NCBI GenBank assembly: GCA_027063585.1
Contig: JAMORM010000066.1
Location: 1-7,711, forward strand
Direction of reading: 5' to 3'
DNA: 7,711 nucleotides
DNA from: Sulfurimonas sp.
Lineage (GTDB): Bacteria; Campylobacterota; Campylobacteria; Campylobacterales; Sulfurimonadaceae
The notes beneath the pieces were generated by a model that saw only the letters and a program-made list of their open reading frames with translations, searched no databases and was not told the DNA's origin. Below are positions 1-6,703 of the stretch, one piece after another; position 1 is the stretch's first letter; the number at the start of each line of letters is the position of its first letter. Made by a program: the position numbers and the translations under genes.

Positions 1-444
1 ATGCATCAGTAAAAAGCCTATGGCTATCATCTGTGCCACTGTTTTGACTTTTCCTGACCAGGAAGCTTTAACACTGATGCCTTCACTGACCGCAACAGTA
101 CGAAGTCCTGTGATAAAAAGCTCACGCACAATAATGATATAAATAGCCCAGGGCGAAGCATCTCCCATAACCATAAGCCCTAAAAATGCCGCAAGTGTGA
201 GCATTTTATCTGCCAGCGGGTCAAGGATGGCACCAAGCATTGTCATTTGATTCCATTGTCTTGCAATATAGCCGTCAAAAAAATCTGTTGCGGAAGCTAA
301 AACAAATAAAAGAGAGGCAAAATAGTAGTTCCATGTTATATCAAAACCGTTGGCGGTAAAGACCTGAGGATTAAGTATAATCCAAAACATCACAGGCGCA
401 ATGAGAATACGTAGAGATGCTAGTAAATTCGGTAGATTGAGCAA
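1..444 (-). CDS. pgsA: CDP-diacylglycerol--glycerol-3-phosphate 3-phosphatidyltransferase (5' part, runs off left edge)
   Basis: This inner-membrane enzyme condenses CDP-diacylglycerol with glycerol 3-phosphate to give phosphatidylglycerophosphate, the committed step to phosphatidylglycerol and cardiolipin. The window encodes the first 148 residues; the family is usually about 180, so roughly 30 C-terminal residues lie outside. The full CDP-alcohol phosphotransferase signature D-x2-DG-x2-AR-x8-G-x3-D-x3-D is present at residues 54-79 (D54, D57, G58, A61, R62, G71, D75, D79). A typical N-terminus (LNLPNLLASLRI) and a WSGKVKT segment near residue 129, also typical of PgsA, are present. Hydrophobic segments lie at about 12-25, 40-52, 82-94 and 98-108. 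I chose the TTG at 444 as start because AAGGA lies 6-7 nt upstream and homologues begin at this point; the first in-frame ATG is codon 19, inside the first hydrophobic segment. It is divergent from the methyltransferase, so it should have its own promoter in 445-520. Identification is firm. Confidence 0.93.
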   Translation of the reverse strand, partial: MLNLPNLLASLRILIAPVMFWIILNPQVFTANGFDITWNYYFASLLFVLASATDFFDGYIARQWNQMTMLGAILDPLADKMLTLAAFLGLMVMGDASPWAIYIIIVRELFITGLRTVAVSEGISVKASWSGKVKTVAQMIAIGFLLMH

Positions 445-486
445 ATAGTTTCCTTAAATTTATAATAATGAGATTTTAGCTTTTTA

Positions 487-515
487 TTGCTTATTAAAGC
501 CTAATAGACTAATAT
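487..515 (+). promoter_or_regulatory. Putative sigma-70 promoter of the methyltransferase gene
   Basis: TTGCTT (487-492) and TAATAT (510-515) are separated by 17 bp. The -10-like box ends 5 nt before the ATG at 521, so transcription would begin at or next to the start codon. No Shine-Dalgarno is visible before this ATG, and an in-frame TAA at 455-457 with no ATG/GTG/TTG between rules out a longer reading frame. The alternative -10 TAATAG (502-507) would leave a leader of only about 7 nt. The divergent pgsA promoter must share this 76-bp gap; a TATTAT on the minus strand (467 to 462) is a weak candidate. Confidence 0.4.
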
Positions 516-520
516 TAGTC
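507..520. repeat. Perfect 14-bp palindrome abutting the methyltransferase start codon
   Basis: GACTAATATTAGTC equals its own reverse complement over all 14 bases and ends one base before the ATG at 521. It covers the proposed -10 box and start point of the methyltransferase gene and lies upstream of divergent pgsA. A dimeric repressor site is possible; a 5-bp RNA hairpin is the alternative if the transcript starts further upstream. No regulator gene is adjacent. Confidence 0.5.
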
Positions 521-1150
521 ATGAATAAAAAATGCCCCTTATGTCAAAACAGTGCAAGTTTCTTTTATGAAGATACACAAAATTATTATAAATGTCAAAA
601 CTGTCATGGAATCTTTGTTGATGAAGAACAATTACCAAATGAAAAAAGTGAAAAAGAGCGTTATGAACTGCATGATGATAACACCGAGGATGCAGGCTAT
701 AGAAAATTTGTTTCTCCTATAACTTCAAATATTGAAAAAGATTTTTCAAAAGAGGCGCAAGGGCTTGATTTTGGAGCGGGAACGTCACAAATAATTACAA
801 AAGTAATGCAGGAAAAAAGCTACAAAATAAGTTCTTATGATCCCTATTTTCACCCGTGTGAAGAGCTTTTAAAGAAAAAATATGATTATATAGCTTCGTG
901 TGAGGTAATAGAACATTTTTACCATCCTGCCAAAGAGTTTACCCTTTTAAAGTCTTTACTTAAAAGAAATGCAAAATTGTACTTGATGACAGATATCTAT
1001 GATGAGCAGGTGGAATTTTCTTCGTGGTATTATAAAAATGACCCGACGCATGTCTTTTTTTATACGAAAAAAACATTTGAGTGGATACGGCACAGATTTG
1101 ATTTCTCAAATCTTGTGCTTGAAAAAAGATTGATAATCCTCTCTAATTAG
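521..1150 (+). CDS. Zinc-ribbon class I SAM-dependent methyltransferase, substrate unknown
   Basis: A 209-residue cytoplasmic protein. The N-terminus carries two CxxC pairs (C5/C8 and C25/C28) forming a zinc-ribbon-like knuckle. A linker (about 45-68, RYELHDDN then GYRKFVSPI) leads into a Rossmann-type methyltransferase domain. The SAM-binding glycine motif is LDFGAGTS (82-89), an acidic residue after beta-2 is D107 (YDPYF), and a CEVIEHF motif lies at 127-133, where many Methyltransf_11/23-type enzymes have a related E-H pair. The C-terminal DPTHVFFYTKKTFEWI (174-189) resembles a small family of roughly 200-230-residue methyltransferases of unassigned substrate that pair a zinc ribbon with this domain; GAGTS differs from the DYGCGPG I recall in relatives. 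No transmembrane segment or signal peptide is seen. The gene has no visible Shine-Dalgarno. Its TAG overlaps the stop of the convergent RND gene by 4 bp. The fold is confident; small molecule, RNA or protein are all open as substrate. Confidence 0.82.
   Translation: MNKKCPLCQNSASFFYEDTQNYYKCQNCHGIFVDEEQLPNEKSEKERYELHDDNTEDAGYRKFVSPITSNIEKDFSKEAQGLDFGAGTSQIITKVMQEKSYKISSYDPYFHPCEELLKKKYDYIASCEVIEHFYHPAKEFTLLKSLLKRNAKLYLMTDIYDEQVEFSSWYYKNDPTHVFFYTKKTFEWIRHRFDFSNLVLEKRLIILSN
1090..1118. other. Strong stem-loop in the 3' end of the methyltransferase gene
   Basis: GCAC-AGATTTGA (1090-1101) pairs with TCAAATCT-T-GTGC (1106-1118), giving a 12-bp stem with one bulged T (1114) and a TTTC loop. It lies about 30-60 nt past the stop codon of the convergent RND operon, so it would be in the 3' untranslated region of that message if transcription runs on. 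On neither strand is it directly followed by a T tract, so it is not a classical intrinsic terminator. A role in 3'-end protection or attenuation is inference; chance within coding sequence is possible. Confidence 0.4.
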
Positions 1151-2862
1151 ACAGGATCTTCAACCGATACGGCTTTTTTTTCATGAAAATGAAAATGGCT
1201 TTCCAAATCTGACATGTAAAGCAAAACAGGGACAACGATAAGAGAAGCTATAACAGCTGCTACCGTACCAAATATAAGAGCAACCCCAAGTCCACCAAAG
1301 ACAGCATCACTCGCAAGCAGTGTTGAAGCCAGCATAATTGCAATAGCCGTTAAGAAAATAGGTTTTGCACGTGTAGCACTCGCATAAGCAATCGCTTCAG
1401 CTTTATGCATACCTTTTTCACTCATCAATGACTTTGTAAAGTCTATAAGTAAAAGAGAATTTCGTGAACTGATTCCTATTAAAGCGATAAAACCAATGAG
1501 TGATGTTGCCGTCAAGAAGAAGGTATCTGCTGTAAAGATATCCATAATCCAGTGACCGAAAATAACACCGATAATAGAAAGAAAAGAACCTAAAAGAATA
1601 ATACCGCTGAGTGTATAACTTTTATAATAAATAACCATCAGTAAAAAGATAAGAATCAATGCCGCAATGAAAGCACCGCCCAAATCTCTAAAAGTGTCCA
1701 TTGTTACTTTCATCTCACCGTCCCAGATAAGTTTATAAACCTTCCCACTAGACTTGTCTGTTAATTGTAAATTAAACAAACCGGTCTTTTCTACTTTATA
1801 CTCATCAACAAAAGTATTTATGATTTTAGTTCTTGCATCAAGGAGCGGATAAACCTGAGAGACCATATCTGTTTCAGCCAAGACATTTGTCATTTGGTGT
1901 AAATCTTTACTCATAATCATAGGGTTTGATTTTTTTGGAATTATTGTGACTAATTCAGTTACAGGAACCATCATTCCCTTTTTATTCATTAATTTTAAAG
2001 AAGCAAGTTTTATTTTTACAGCTTCTAAGTCTTTTTTTGTAAATCTTTTTGAATCATCAGACAATCTTAAAAAGAGAGGAATCTGATCGCTGTATTTATC
2101 TGAATTTTTTACGGATATAGCCATACCTTCAAAAGCAAGGTATAAAATATTGTTGAGTTGTTTGACGCTCAATCCTGATTTTGCAATTTTTGTAGTATTT
2201 ACTACCACCTCAAATTTATCATATAGAGTGTCTTCCATTATATCAATGTCAACAAGCCCTTTTGTTTGTTTAAAAACATTTTCAACACGGCCTGCCAGTT
2301 TTCTTATGCCTTTTGCATCGTCTCCGTATATTTCTGCAACAATAGCTGAAAGTGTCGGAGGTCCGGCAGGAGGTTCTACAAAAGTAATATGTGTATTTGG
2401 ATAAAGTTTTTCACAATTTGTCTGTATAATAGGACGTAAACGTTGTACCATCATATATGAAGGCTCTTCTCTTTCATGTTTTTTTGTAAGATTGAGTACA
2501 ATTTCTGCAACATTTTCTGAATTTTTAAAATGACTGCCTTTAATGAGTCCGGCAAAATCAAGCGGAGAACCCATCCCTAAAAATACTTCGGTATCAAGCA
2601 ACTCTTTTTCTTTTATAATATAACTGCTGACACATTGGGTAACTTTTTGTGTCTGTTGTATAGAACTGCCGGTTGGAAGTTTTACATATATATTAAAAGT
2701 ATCATTGTTTTTTCCGGGTAGCATTTTTGCTTTTACAATTTCAGTCGGTGCAATCATTAAAACTGAAATTATAAATGTTATAAGCGTTGTGATAAGTATC
2801 ACTTTTCTTTGAGCAGAGCTTTGTATGCCGTTATATACTAATTTTTCAAATTTTTTAAACAT
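1147..2862 (-). CDS. RND efflux pump, C-terminal half (TM7-TM12)
   Basis: This 571-residue protein matches the second half of an AcrB-type proton-driven RND transporter. It has TM7 at about 20-38, a large periplasmic domain at about 40-393, then TM8-TM12 at about 396-413, 417-440, 447-474, 499-519 and 525-550. The run MLPGKNNDTFNIYVKLPTG (47-65) and the EPPAGPPTLSAIVAEIYG stretch (163-180) match what I recall of single-chain relatives just after TM7 and in the C-side porter region. In TM10, GISSRNSLLLIDF places R467 where AcrB has the relay lysine K940. The start at 2862 has AAGGAG 7 nt upstream, inside the preceding gene, and overlaps that gene's TAA by one base, so translation is probably coupled. 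The extreme C-terminus has HFHFH (556-560), and an A8 run encodes E561-K563. It must pair with the N-half to work; substrate is unknown. Confidence 0.9.
   Translation of the reverse strand: MFKKFEKLVYNGIQSSAQRKVILITTLITFIISVLMIAPTEIVKAKMLPGKNNDTFNIYVKLPTGSSIQQTQKVTQCVSSYIIKEKELLDTEVFLGMGSPLDFAGLIKGSHFKNSENVAEIVLNLTKKHEREEPSYMMVQRLRPIIQTNCEKLYPNTHITFVEPPAGPPTLSAIVAEIYGDDAKGIRKLAGRVENVFKQTKGLVDIDIMEDTLYDKFEVVVNTTKIAKSGLSVKQLNNILYLAFEGMAISVKNSDKYSDQIPLFLRLSDDSKRFTKKDLEAVKIKLASLKLMNKKGMMVPVTELVTIIPKKSNPMIMSKDLHQMTNVLAETDMVSQVYPLLDARTKIINTFVDEYKVEKTGLFNLQLTDKSSGKVYKLIWDGEMKVTMDTFRDLGGAFIAALILIFLLMVIYYKSYTLSGIILLGSFLSIIGVIFGHWIMDIFTADTFFLTATSLIGFIALIGISSRNSLLLIDFTKSLMSEKGMHKAEAIAYASATRAKPIFLTAIAIMLASTLLASDAVFGGLGVALIFGTVAAVIASLIVVPVLLYMSDLESHFHFHEKKAVSVEDPV
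1162..1181 (+). terminator. Weak candidate intrinsic terminator for the methyltransferase gene
   Basis: Starting 12 nt after the TAG, AACCG-ATA-CGGCTT can fold into a short stem (three G:C pairs, then two A:T pairs past a bulged C). It runs straight into eight Ts (1174-1181). The stem is short, so efficiency is doubtful, but hairpin plus T8 just after a stop codon is the expected arrangement. The same bases encode the C-terminus of the RND C-half on the other strand. Confidence 0.35.
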
Positions 2863-2875
2863 TAATGCTCTCCTT
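2862..2875 (-). promoter_or_regulatory. Shine-Dalgarno and TAATG coupling site between the two RND halves
   Basis: Read on the minus strand, AAGGAGAGCATTAATG contains a strong Shine-Dalgarno (2875-2870), a 7-nt spacer, and an ATG whose A is the last base of the upstream TAA. This argues that the second half is a true separately initiated gene and not just the tail of a frameshifted one. Confidence 0.85.
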
Positions 2876-4451
2876 TATCATGTTTTGGTCTTTTTAAAAT
2901 TCTTACTGCAAGATAGGGTGTAAAAATATAGGCTACAAAAAGTGAAGCAATGAGTGCAACGGGAACATTCTCAGGAATAGGCTTCATAAATTGTCCCATC
3001 ATTCCGCCGACAAATGCCATAGGGACCATTGTCATAATAATAGCAAGTGTCGCAATGTTTGTCGGTGCCCCGATTTCATCAGTCGCTTTAACCATTATTT
3101 CATCATTGCTTTCATGGGCAGATTCAACAGAGTGATAATGTCTGTGAATATTTTCTATCACGATAATAGCCGCATCGACTAACAATCCAAGAGAGAGTAA
3201 AAATGCAAAAAGCGTAATACGGTTAATAGTCTGACCGCTTAAATAGGCTACAAACAGAGTGATTGCTAAAATAGCAGGTACAGTAAAGGTAACTATGAGT
3301 GATTCTCTCCATCCTAGTACAAATATAAGAAGAATTGCGATAATGACAATAGATAAAACAAGATGCATAACAAGTTCATTTACTGCATCATCAGCTCTTT
3401 CTCCGTCGTTTCTTGTAATCACATAGCTAATTCCGTTTTTGTCTAATTCTGTTTTATAGTTTTGTAACTCTTCTTTTACTTCATCTGCAATGATAACTGC
3501 ATTTGTACCTTGTAATTTTGACACTGTCAGTGTAACTTGATTTTCAAACGGCATAAATTTGCCGTCTTTTTTTCTTTTACTGATAAGCGCTGATTTGAAG
3601 TTTTGAATATCATAGGAATTTGTTACTTTTGCAACCTGTCTTAAATATATAGGTGAACCCATATACTGTGCAACTATTATGTTACCGACATCTTTTGCGT
3701 CTTCTATGGCATTTTTAACACCAAGCATGACGATTTCATTCTCTCTTGTTTTGTTCTTGATTGCCGGAACATTGTAAGAAACAGCTTGAACTGCCTGTGT
3801 GATTTGCCCCATTGAAAGGTTATAACCGGAGAGTTTATTTAAGTCTACTTCTATATTAAACTGATGTTTATGTCCGCCTTTGAGTGCTGTTACTGCAACA
3901 TTATTTAATCCATTGATATGGTGTTGAATTTTTTTGACTTTATCATATAACTCTGTCTGACTCATAGTTCTGTCATTAGAATAAAAAGCAACAGAGACAA
4001 TAGGAATATCAATGTCAATATCCAAAGGTTTGATAATCGGCTTCATAGCACCTTTTGGAAACATGTCCGCATTTTGCATGATTTTGTCATATATTTTCAG
4101 GTTTGAATCTTCTTTCTCTTCCCCTATGTAAAATGCTGCATTGACAACACCGACATTGTCCATAGCAGAACCGTAAATATGTTCAACCCCTTTAATTTCT
4201 TTGAGTTTACGCTCGAGTGGTTGCACTATGATTTTTTCTACTTCTTTTGCACTCGCACCCGGCAGTGCTACAATAACGGTAGAGCCACTGACTACCATTT
4301 GTGGATTTTCTTCACGAGGCATAATCATTAATGCAAGATATCCAATAGCAAGTAAAGAAATGCCCAATACCAAAGTAAGAGGATTCCTTAAAAATGTTTT
4401 TGCCAGTTTTCCGGCAATATCCTTGGGATTGTATGGTTTATGATGATTCAT
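2862..4451 (-). CDS. RND efflux pump, N-terminal half (TM1-TM6)
   Basis: A 529-residue protein equal to the first half of an AcrB-type RND transporter. TM1 (about 24-44) ends in MPREENPQ, as in a subgroup of single-chain RND permeases. A periplasmic porter/docking domain (about 46-358) follows, with the LPGASAKEVEKIIVQPLE helix (63-80). TM2-TM6 lie at about 360-380, 384-405, 412-433, 463-485 and 496-518. TM4 reads LGLLVDAAIIVIENI: D426 aligns with AcrB D407, but the second aspartate (D408) is alanine, as in the heavy-metal pump CusA. The chain ends 11 residues after TM6, in the cytoplasmic linker between the two six-helix repeats. The start at 4451 has AAGGGG 8 nt upstream, and the adaptor stop is 14 nt away. 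His-containing patches sit at HRHYH (436-440) and at both termini. A drug, solvent or metal substrate cannot be chosen from sequence. Confidence 0.92.
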   Translation of the reverse strand: MNHHKPYNPKDIAGKLAKTFLRNPLTLVLGISLLAIGYLALMIMPREENPQMVVSGSTVIVALPGASAKEVEKIIVQPLERKLKEIKGVEHIYGSAMDNVGVVNAAFYIGEEKEDSNLKIYDKIMQNADMFPKGAMKPIIKPLDIDIDIPIVSVAFYSNDRTMSQTELYDKVKKIQHHINGLNNVAVTALKGGHKHQFNIEVDLNKLSGYNLSMGQITQAVQAVSYNVPAIKNKTRENEIVMLGVKNAIEDAKDVGNIIVAQYMGSPIYLRQVAKVTNSYDIQNFKSALISKRKKDGKFMPFENQVTLTVSKLQGTNAVIIADEVKEELQNYKTELDKNGISYVITRNDGERADDAVNELVMHLVLSIVIIAILLIFVLGWRESLIVTFTVPAILAITLFVAYLSGQTINRITLFAFLLSLGLLVDAAIIVIENIHRHYHSVESAHESNDEIMVKATDEIGAPTNIATLAIIMTMVPMAFVGGMMGQFMKPIPENVPVALIASLFVAYIFTPYLAVRILKRPKHDKGEH

Positions 4452-4465
4452 ATTATTTTCCCCTT

Positions 4466-5212
4466 TTAGTCAATAGTTACAGTGGCATACATACCAGGAT
4501 AGACTGATTTGTTCAGTGTTTTAAAGGATACTTTTATTTTAAAAGTATGTGTCATCGGATTGGAATTTGGTATGATAGCCGTAATTGTTCCAATAGTTTT
4601 AACTCCGATAGAAGGAATTTCTACTTTTACTTTTTTTCCGTGATGAATAAGTTTTAAATTACTCTCCGCAATTTCTGCAGAAATTTTTAAATCGCTTAAA
4701 TCTGAAAGTACAATAGCAGGCATCCCCGGCATTGCCATCTCACCGACTTTGATGTTTTTAGCAACAACAACACCGTCATTAGGTGCTTTTATATGTAAGT
4801 ATTTATATTGGTTTTCTACTTCTTGGAGTCTGGCTTTTGCAATGTTTATCATATCTTGCAGATTTTTTGTCGCAAGTTCCAAATTTTCTACTTCATATTT
4901 TGAAACCATATCTTTTTTTAACAGTCTTTTGTAGCGTTCAAGATTCAGTTTAACATTTGTATACTGATTTTCATACATTTGTAGTGAAAGTTCTGCCTGA
5001 CGTTTTGCCGAATCAATTTCGCGTGAATCAATACTGTAAAGAACCTGACCTTTTTTAACCTTTTCGCCTTCGCTTGTGTTAACATTTGTAACAAATCCCA
5101 TAAAACGACTTGTTATCATTTTTTGATTATCTGATATTACACTCCCAGAAAGTGTTAGGCTTTCAGCCATAAGTGAAACACCAAGTGCCAGTAATAGTAG
5201 TAGTTTTTTCAT
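4466..5212 (-). CDS. Periplasmic adaptor (membrane fusion protein) of the RND system, short form
   Basis: The adaptor links the inner-membrane pump to the TolC channel. A signal peptide occupies residues 1-16 (KKLLLLLALGVSLMA), with no lipobox cysteine, so it is probably a soluble periplasmic protein. The lipoyl domain is in two parts: GFVTNVNTSEGEKVKKGQV (39-57) and APNDGVVVAKNIKVGE (143-158). They flank an alpha-helical hairpin (about 64-137) that would contact TolC. A beta-barrel domain (about 172-248) ends with YPGMYATVTID. At 248 residues it is far below the usual 350-400: the chain stops where the membrane-proximal domain would begin. The stop is followed at once by the RND Shine-Dalgarno, leaving no remnant of a lost domain. 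The start at 5212 has GGAG 9 nt upstream, one base after the TolC stop. M159, M161 and M164 form a small methionine patch (GEMAMPGMP). Confidence 0.9.
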   Translation of the reverse strand: MKKLLLLLALGVSLMAESLTLSGSVISDNQKMITSRFMGFVTNVNTSEGEKVKKGQVLYSIDSREIDSAKRQAELSLQMYENQYTNVKLNLERYKRLLKKDMVSKYEVENLELATKNLQDMINIAKARLQEVENQYKYLHIKAPNDGVVVAKNIKVGEMAMPGMPAIVLSDLSDLKISAEIAESNLKLIHHGKKVKVEIPSIGVKTIGTITAIIPNSNPMTHTFKIKVSFKTLNKSVYPGMYATVTID

Positions 5213-5213
5213 T

Positions 5214-6578
5214 TTAGTTTTCTCCGTTTGCTAAGTTTTCAAGTGCAAGTATTTTTTCTGTTCTTTTGTTTTTTGCTATTTGTAATTGTAGTATTTTTTC
5301 TATTTGAGCAGACTGTTTGATAATAACATCACTCATAGAGACAAGCTTTTCTTTGTATCTGCCTTCATAATTCTCATAAATAGCATTTGCTAAGTCCAGC
5401 TCTTTTTTTAATGATGCTATTTCAACATCAGCACTTTCTATTTGGGTTCTGATTTTTGCAATTTTTAAAAGAATCCCTTTTTTTGCAAGTTCAACCTGTG
5501 ACTGCATTTTCAATTTTTCGATTCTTGATTTTTCAATTTTTGAAGCATCTATACCACCGTCAAAAAAATTCCAGCTTAGTCTTGCCCCTATCGTGTAGGC
5601 TTTGTGTTTGTCCGCATCACCCAAAAAAGTATCATCTGCAGTACCGACCTCTCCAAACGCTCCAATCATCGGATAATAGGCTGATTGACTTGCTTTGAGC
5701 ATATCTTTTGTAATTTTAAGACCTGTTGTGGCTTTTTTAATGTCAACATTATGTTGTAAAATATCTTCGTCACTCATTTTCGGCATTGCAACTTCTAATA
5801 CAGGTGTTTGAATGTGATCAACTTTTTTGTTAAGTAAAAAACTGATGAAGTGATAGAGCAGTTTTTTGTTAGAGTTCATTTGTACTAACAATCGCTCAAC
5901 ATTTCCTTCTTTTGCTTTGACTTCAAGTAAGTCTACTTTTTTTGCATAACCGACTGCTATCATCTCTTTTGTAGTGTTTTCTAAAATGTGTATATTGTCT
6001 AAAATCTTGTTGAGATTTTTTATAGAAGAATCAAGTAAAGCCATATCGTAAAAACTTTTTTTGAGCTCATACTTTTTTTGTTTTTCTATTTTATTTTTAT
6101 CCAAAGATTTCATCTCTTTCATTCTTTTCATAATATCAGTGTAACTGCTTATCATAAAACCTGTAAAAAGAGGCACTTCATACTTTAACTTGGTTTGAAA
6201 TAAATTCCTGTATCCCGGATAGTTCAGGTCTGTGGGTTGTACAGTTAAAACATTAGTAGTACCTGGAGGAGGACTTAGAAAGTCAGCAAACCCAAAGTCT
6301 CCAAAAGTAGCTTCACGCGAAGTGAGTTTAAACCCAAAAACATTTCCGGCGTCATTTGAACGCGCCATGTCTTGAGTAAAAGTTAAGTTTCCCCAATTTT
6401 TCCCCGATATAACGTCAATATCCTCTTTTGCAGAGAGTTCATCAAACTTCGCTGCTTTAATTTCCAAGTTTTTTGTTTTTAAAAGCTGTAATGCTTCATC
6501 TAGTGTCAGTGCATTCGTTGTTGGCACAGACGCATGTAACAGCAAGGAAAACGCAAAAATACCCACTATTTTTTTCAT
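5214..6578 (-). CDS. TolC-family outer-membrane efflux channel
   Basis: This 454-residue protein should trimerise into the outer-membrane beta-barrel and periplasmic alpha-helical tunnel of the efflux system. An N-terminal signal peptide (about 1-23, hydrophobic IVGIFAFSLLL) precedes LTLDEALQLLKTKNLEI (24-40), the usual start of mature TolC-type proteins. Two repeats, each with long helices and strands, follow. LFQTKLKYEVPLFTGF (126-141) and YTIGARLSWNFFDGG (328-342) are the matching strand/turn motifs of the first and second repeat. Long charged helices, with no cysteine, fill about 160-235 and 345-450. An insertion at about 90-122 with a PPPG turn may be an extracellular loop. The start at 6578 has AAGGA 9 nt upstream. 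It is the first gene of the operon, ahead of the adaptor and pump. Helicobacter Hef-type operons share this channel-adaptor-pump order, as I recall. A dedicated, not shared, channel is inferred. Confidence 0.92.
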   Translation of the reverse strand: MKKIVGIFAFSLLLHASVPTTNALTLDEALQLLKTKNLEIKAAKFDELSAKEDIDVISGKNWGNLTFTQDMARSNDAGNVFGFKLTSREATFGDFGFADFLSPPPGTTNVLTVQPTDLNYPGYRNLFQTKLKYEVPLFTGFMISSYTDIMKRMKEMKSLDKNKIEKQKKYELKKSFYDMALLDSSIKNLNKILDNIHILENTTKEMIAVGYAKKVDLLEVKAKEGNVERLLVQMNSNKKLLYHFISFLLNKKVDHIQTPVLEVAMPKMSDEDILQHNVDIKKATTGLKITKDMLKASQSAYYPMIGAFGEVGTADDTFLGDADKHKAYTIGARLSWNFFDGGIDASKIEKSRIEKLKMQSQVELAKKGILLKIAKIRTQIESADVEIASLKKELDLANAIYENYEGRYKEKLVSMSDVIIKQSAQIEKILQLQIAKNKRTEKILALENLANGEN

Positions 6579-6619
6579 TTTTTATTGTCCTTTTTTTATT
6601 ATAATAATTTTAACTTTAA

Positions 6620-6664
6620 ATTATAACATATATTTTATTTTTCTATATCACATAAAAATCACAT
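6620..6664 (-). promoter_or_regulatory. Efflux-operon promoter: extended -10 with upstream 11-bp-period direct repeat
   Basis: On the minus strand, TG-T-TATAAT (6628 to 6620) is a perfect extended -10, which would give a start near 6613 and a leader of about 35 nt containing the tolC Shine-Dalgarno. The -35 position (6648-6643, ATATAG) does not match consensus. Overlapping and just upstream are two copies of ATGTGAT (minus strand 6664-6658 and 6653-6647), spaced 11 bp apart. Direct repeats one helical turn apart over a poor -35 fit activation by an OmpR/PhoB-type response regulator; that is inference. Confidence 0.5.
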
Positions 6665-6703
6665 TGACAGTTTTTACACTTTAAAAAATTGCTAGATTTT
6701 TTC

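Noticed and set aside
1174..1181. A8/T8 run in the RND C-half as a phase-variable tract
   Set aside because: It lies about ten codons from the stop, so slippage would change only a few C-terminal residues; eight A's are common in such AT-rich DNA.
2150..2404. Plus-strand open frame of 84 codons inside the RND C-half
   Set aside because: Shadow of the conserved porter domain, with no initiation signals or family resemblance. The same holds for the plus-strand frames within the N-half, the adaptor and the channel gene.
6664..6669. Perfect TTGACA on the plus strand upstream of the palindrome cluster
   Set aside because: No -10-like hexamer lies 16-18 bp downstream (6686-6693 reads roughly AAATTGCT); the nearest TAGATT is 23 bp away. 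The motif alone is not called a promoter.
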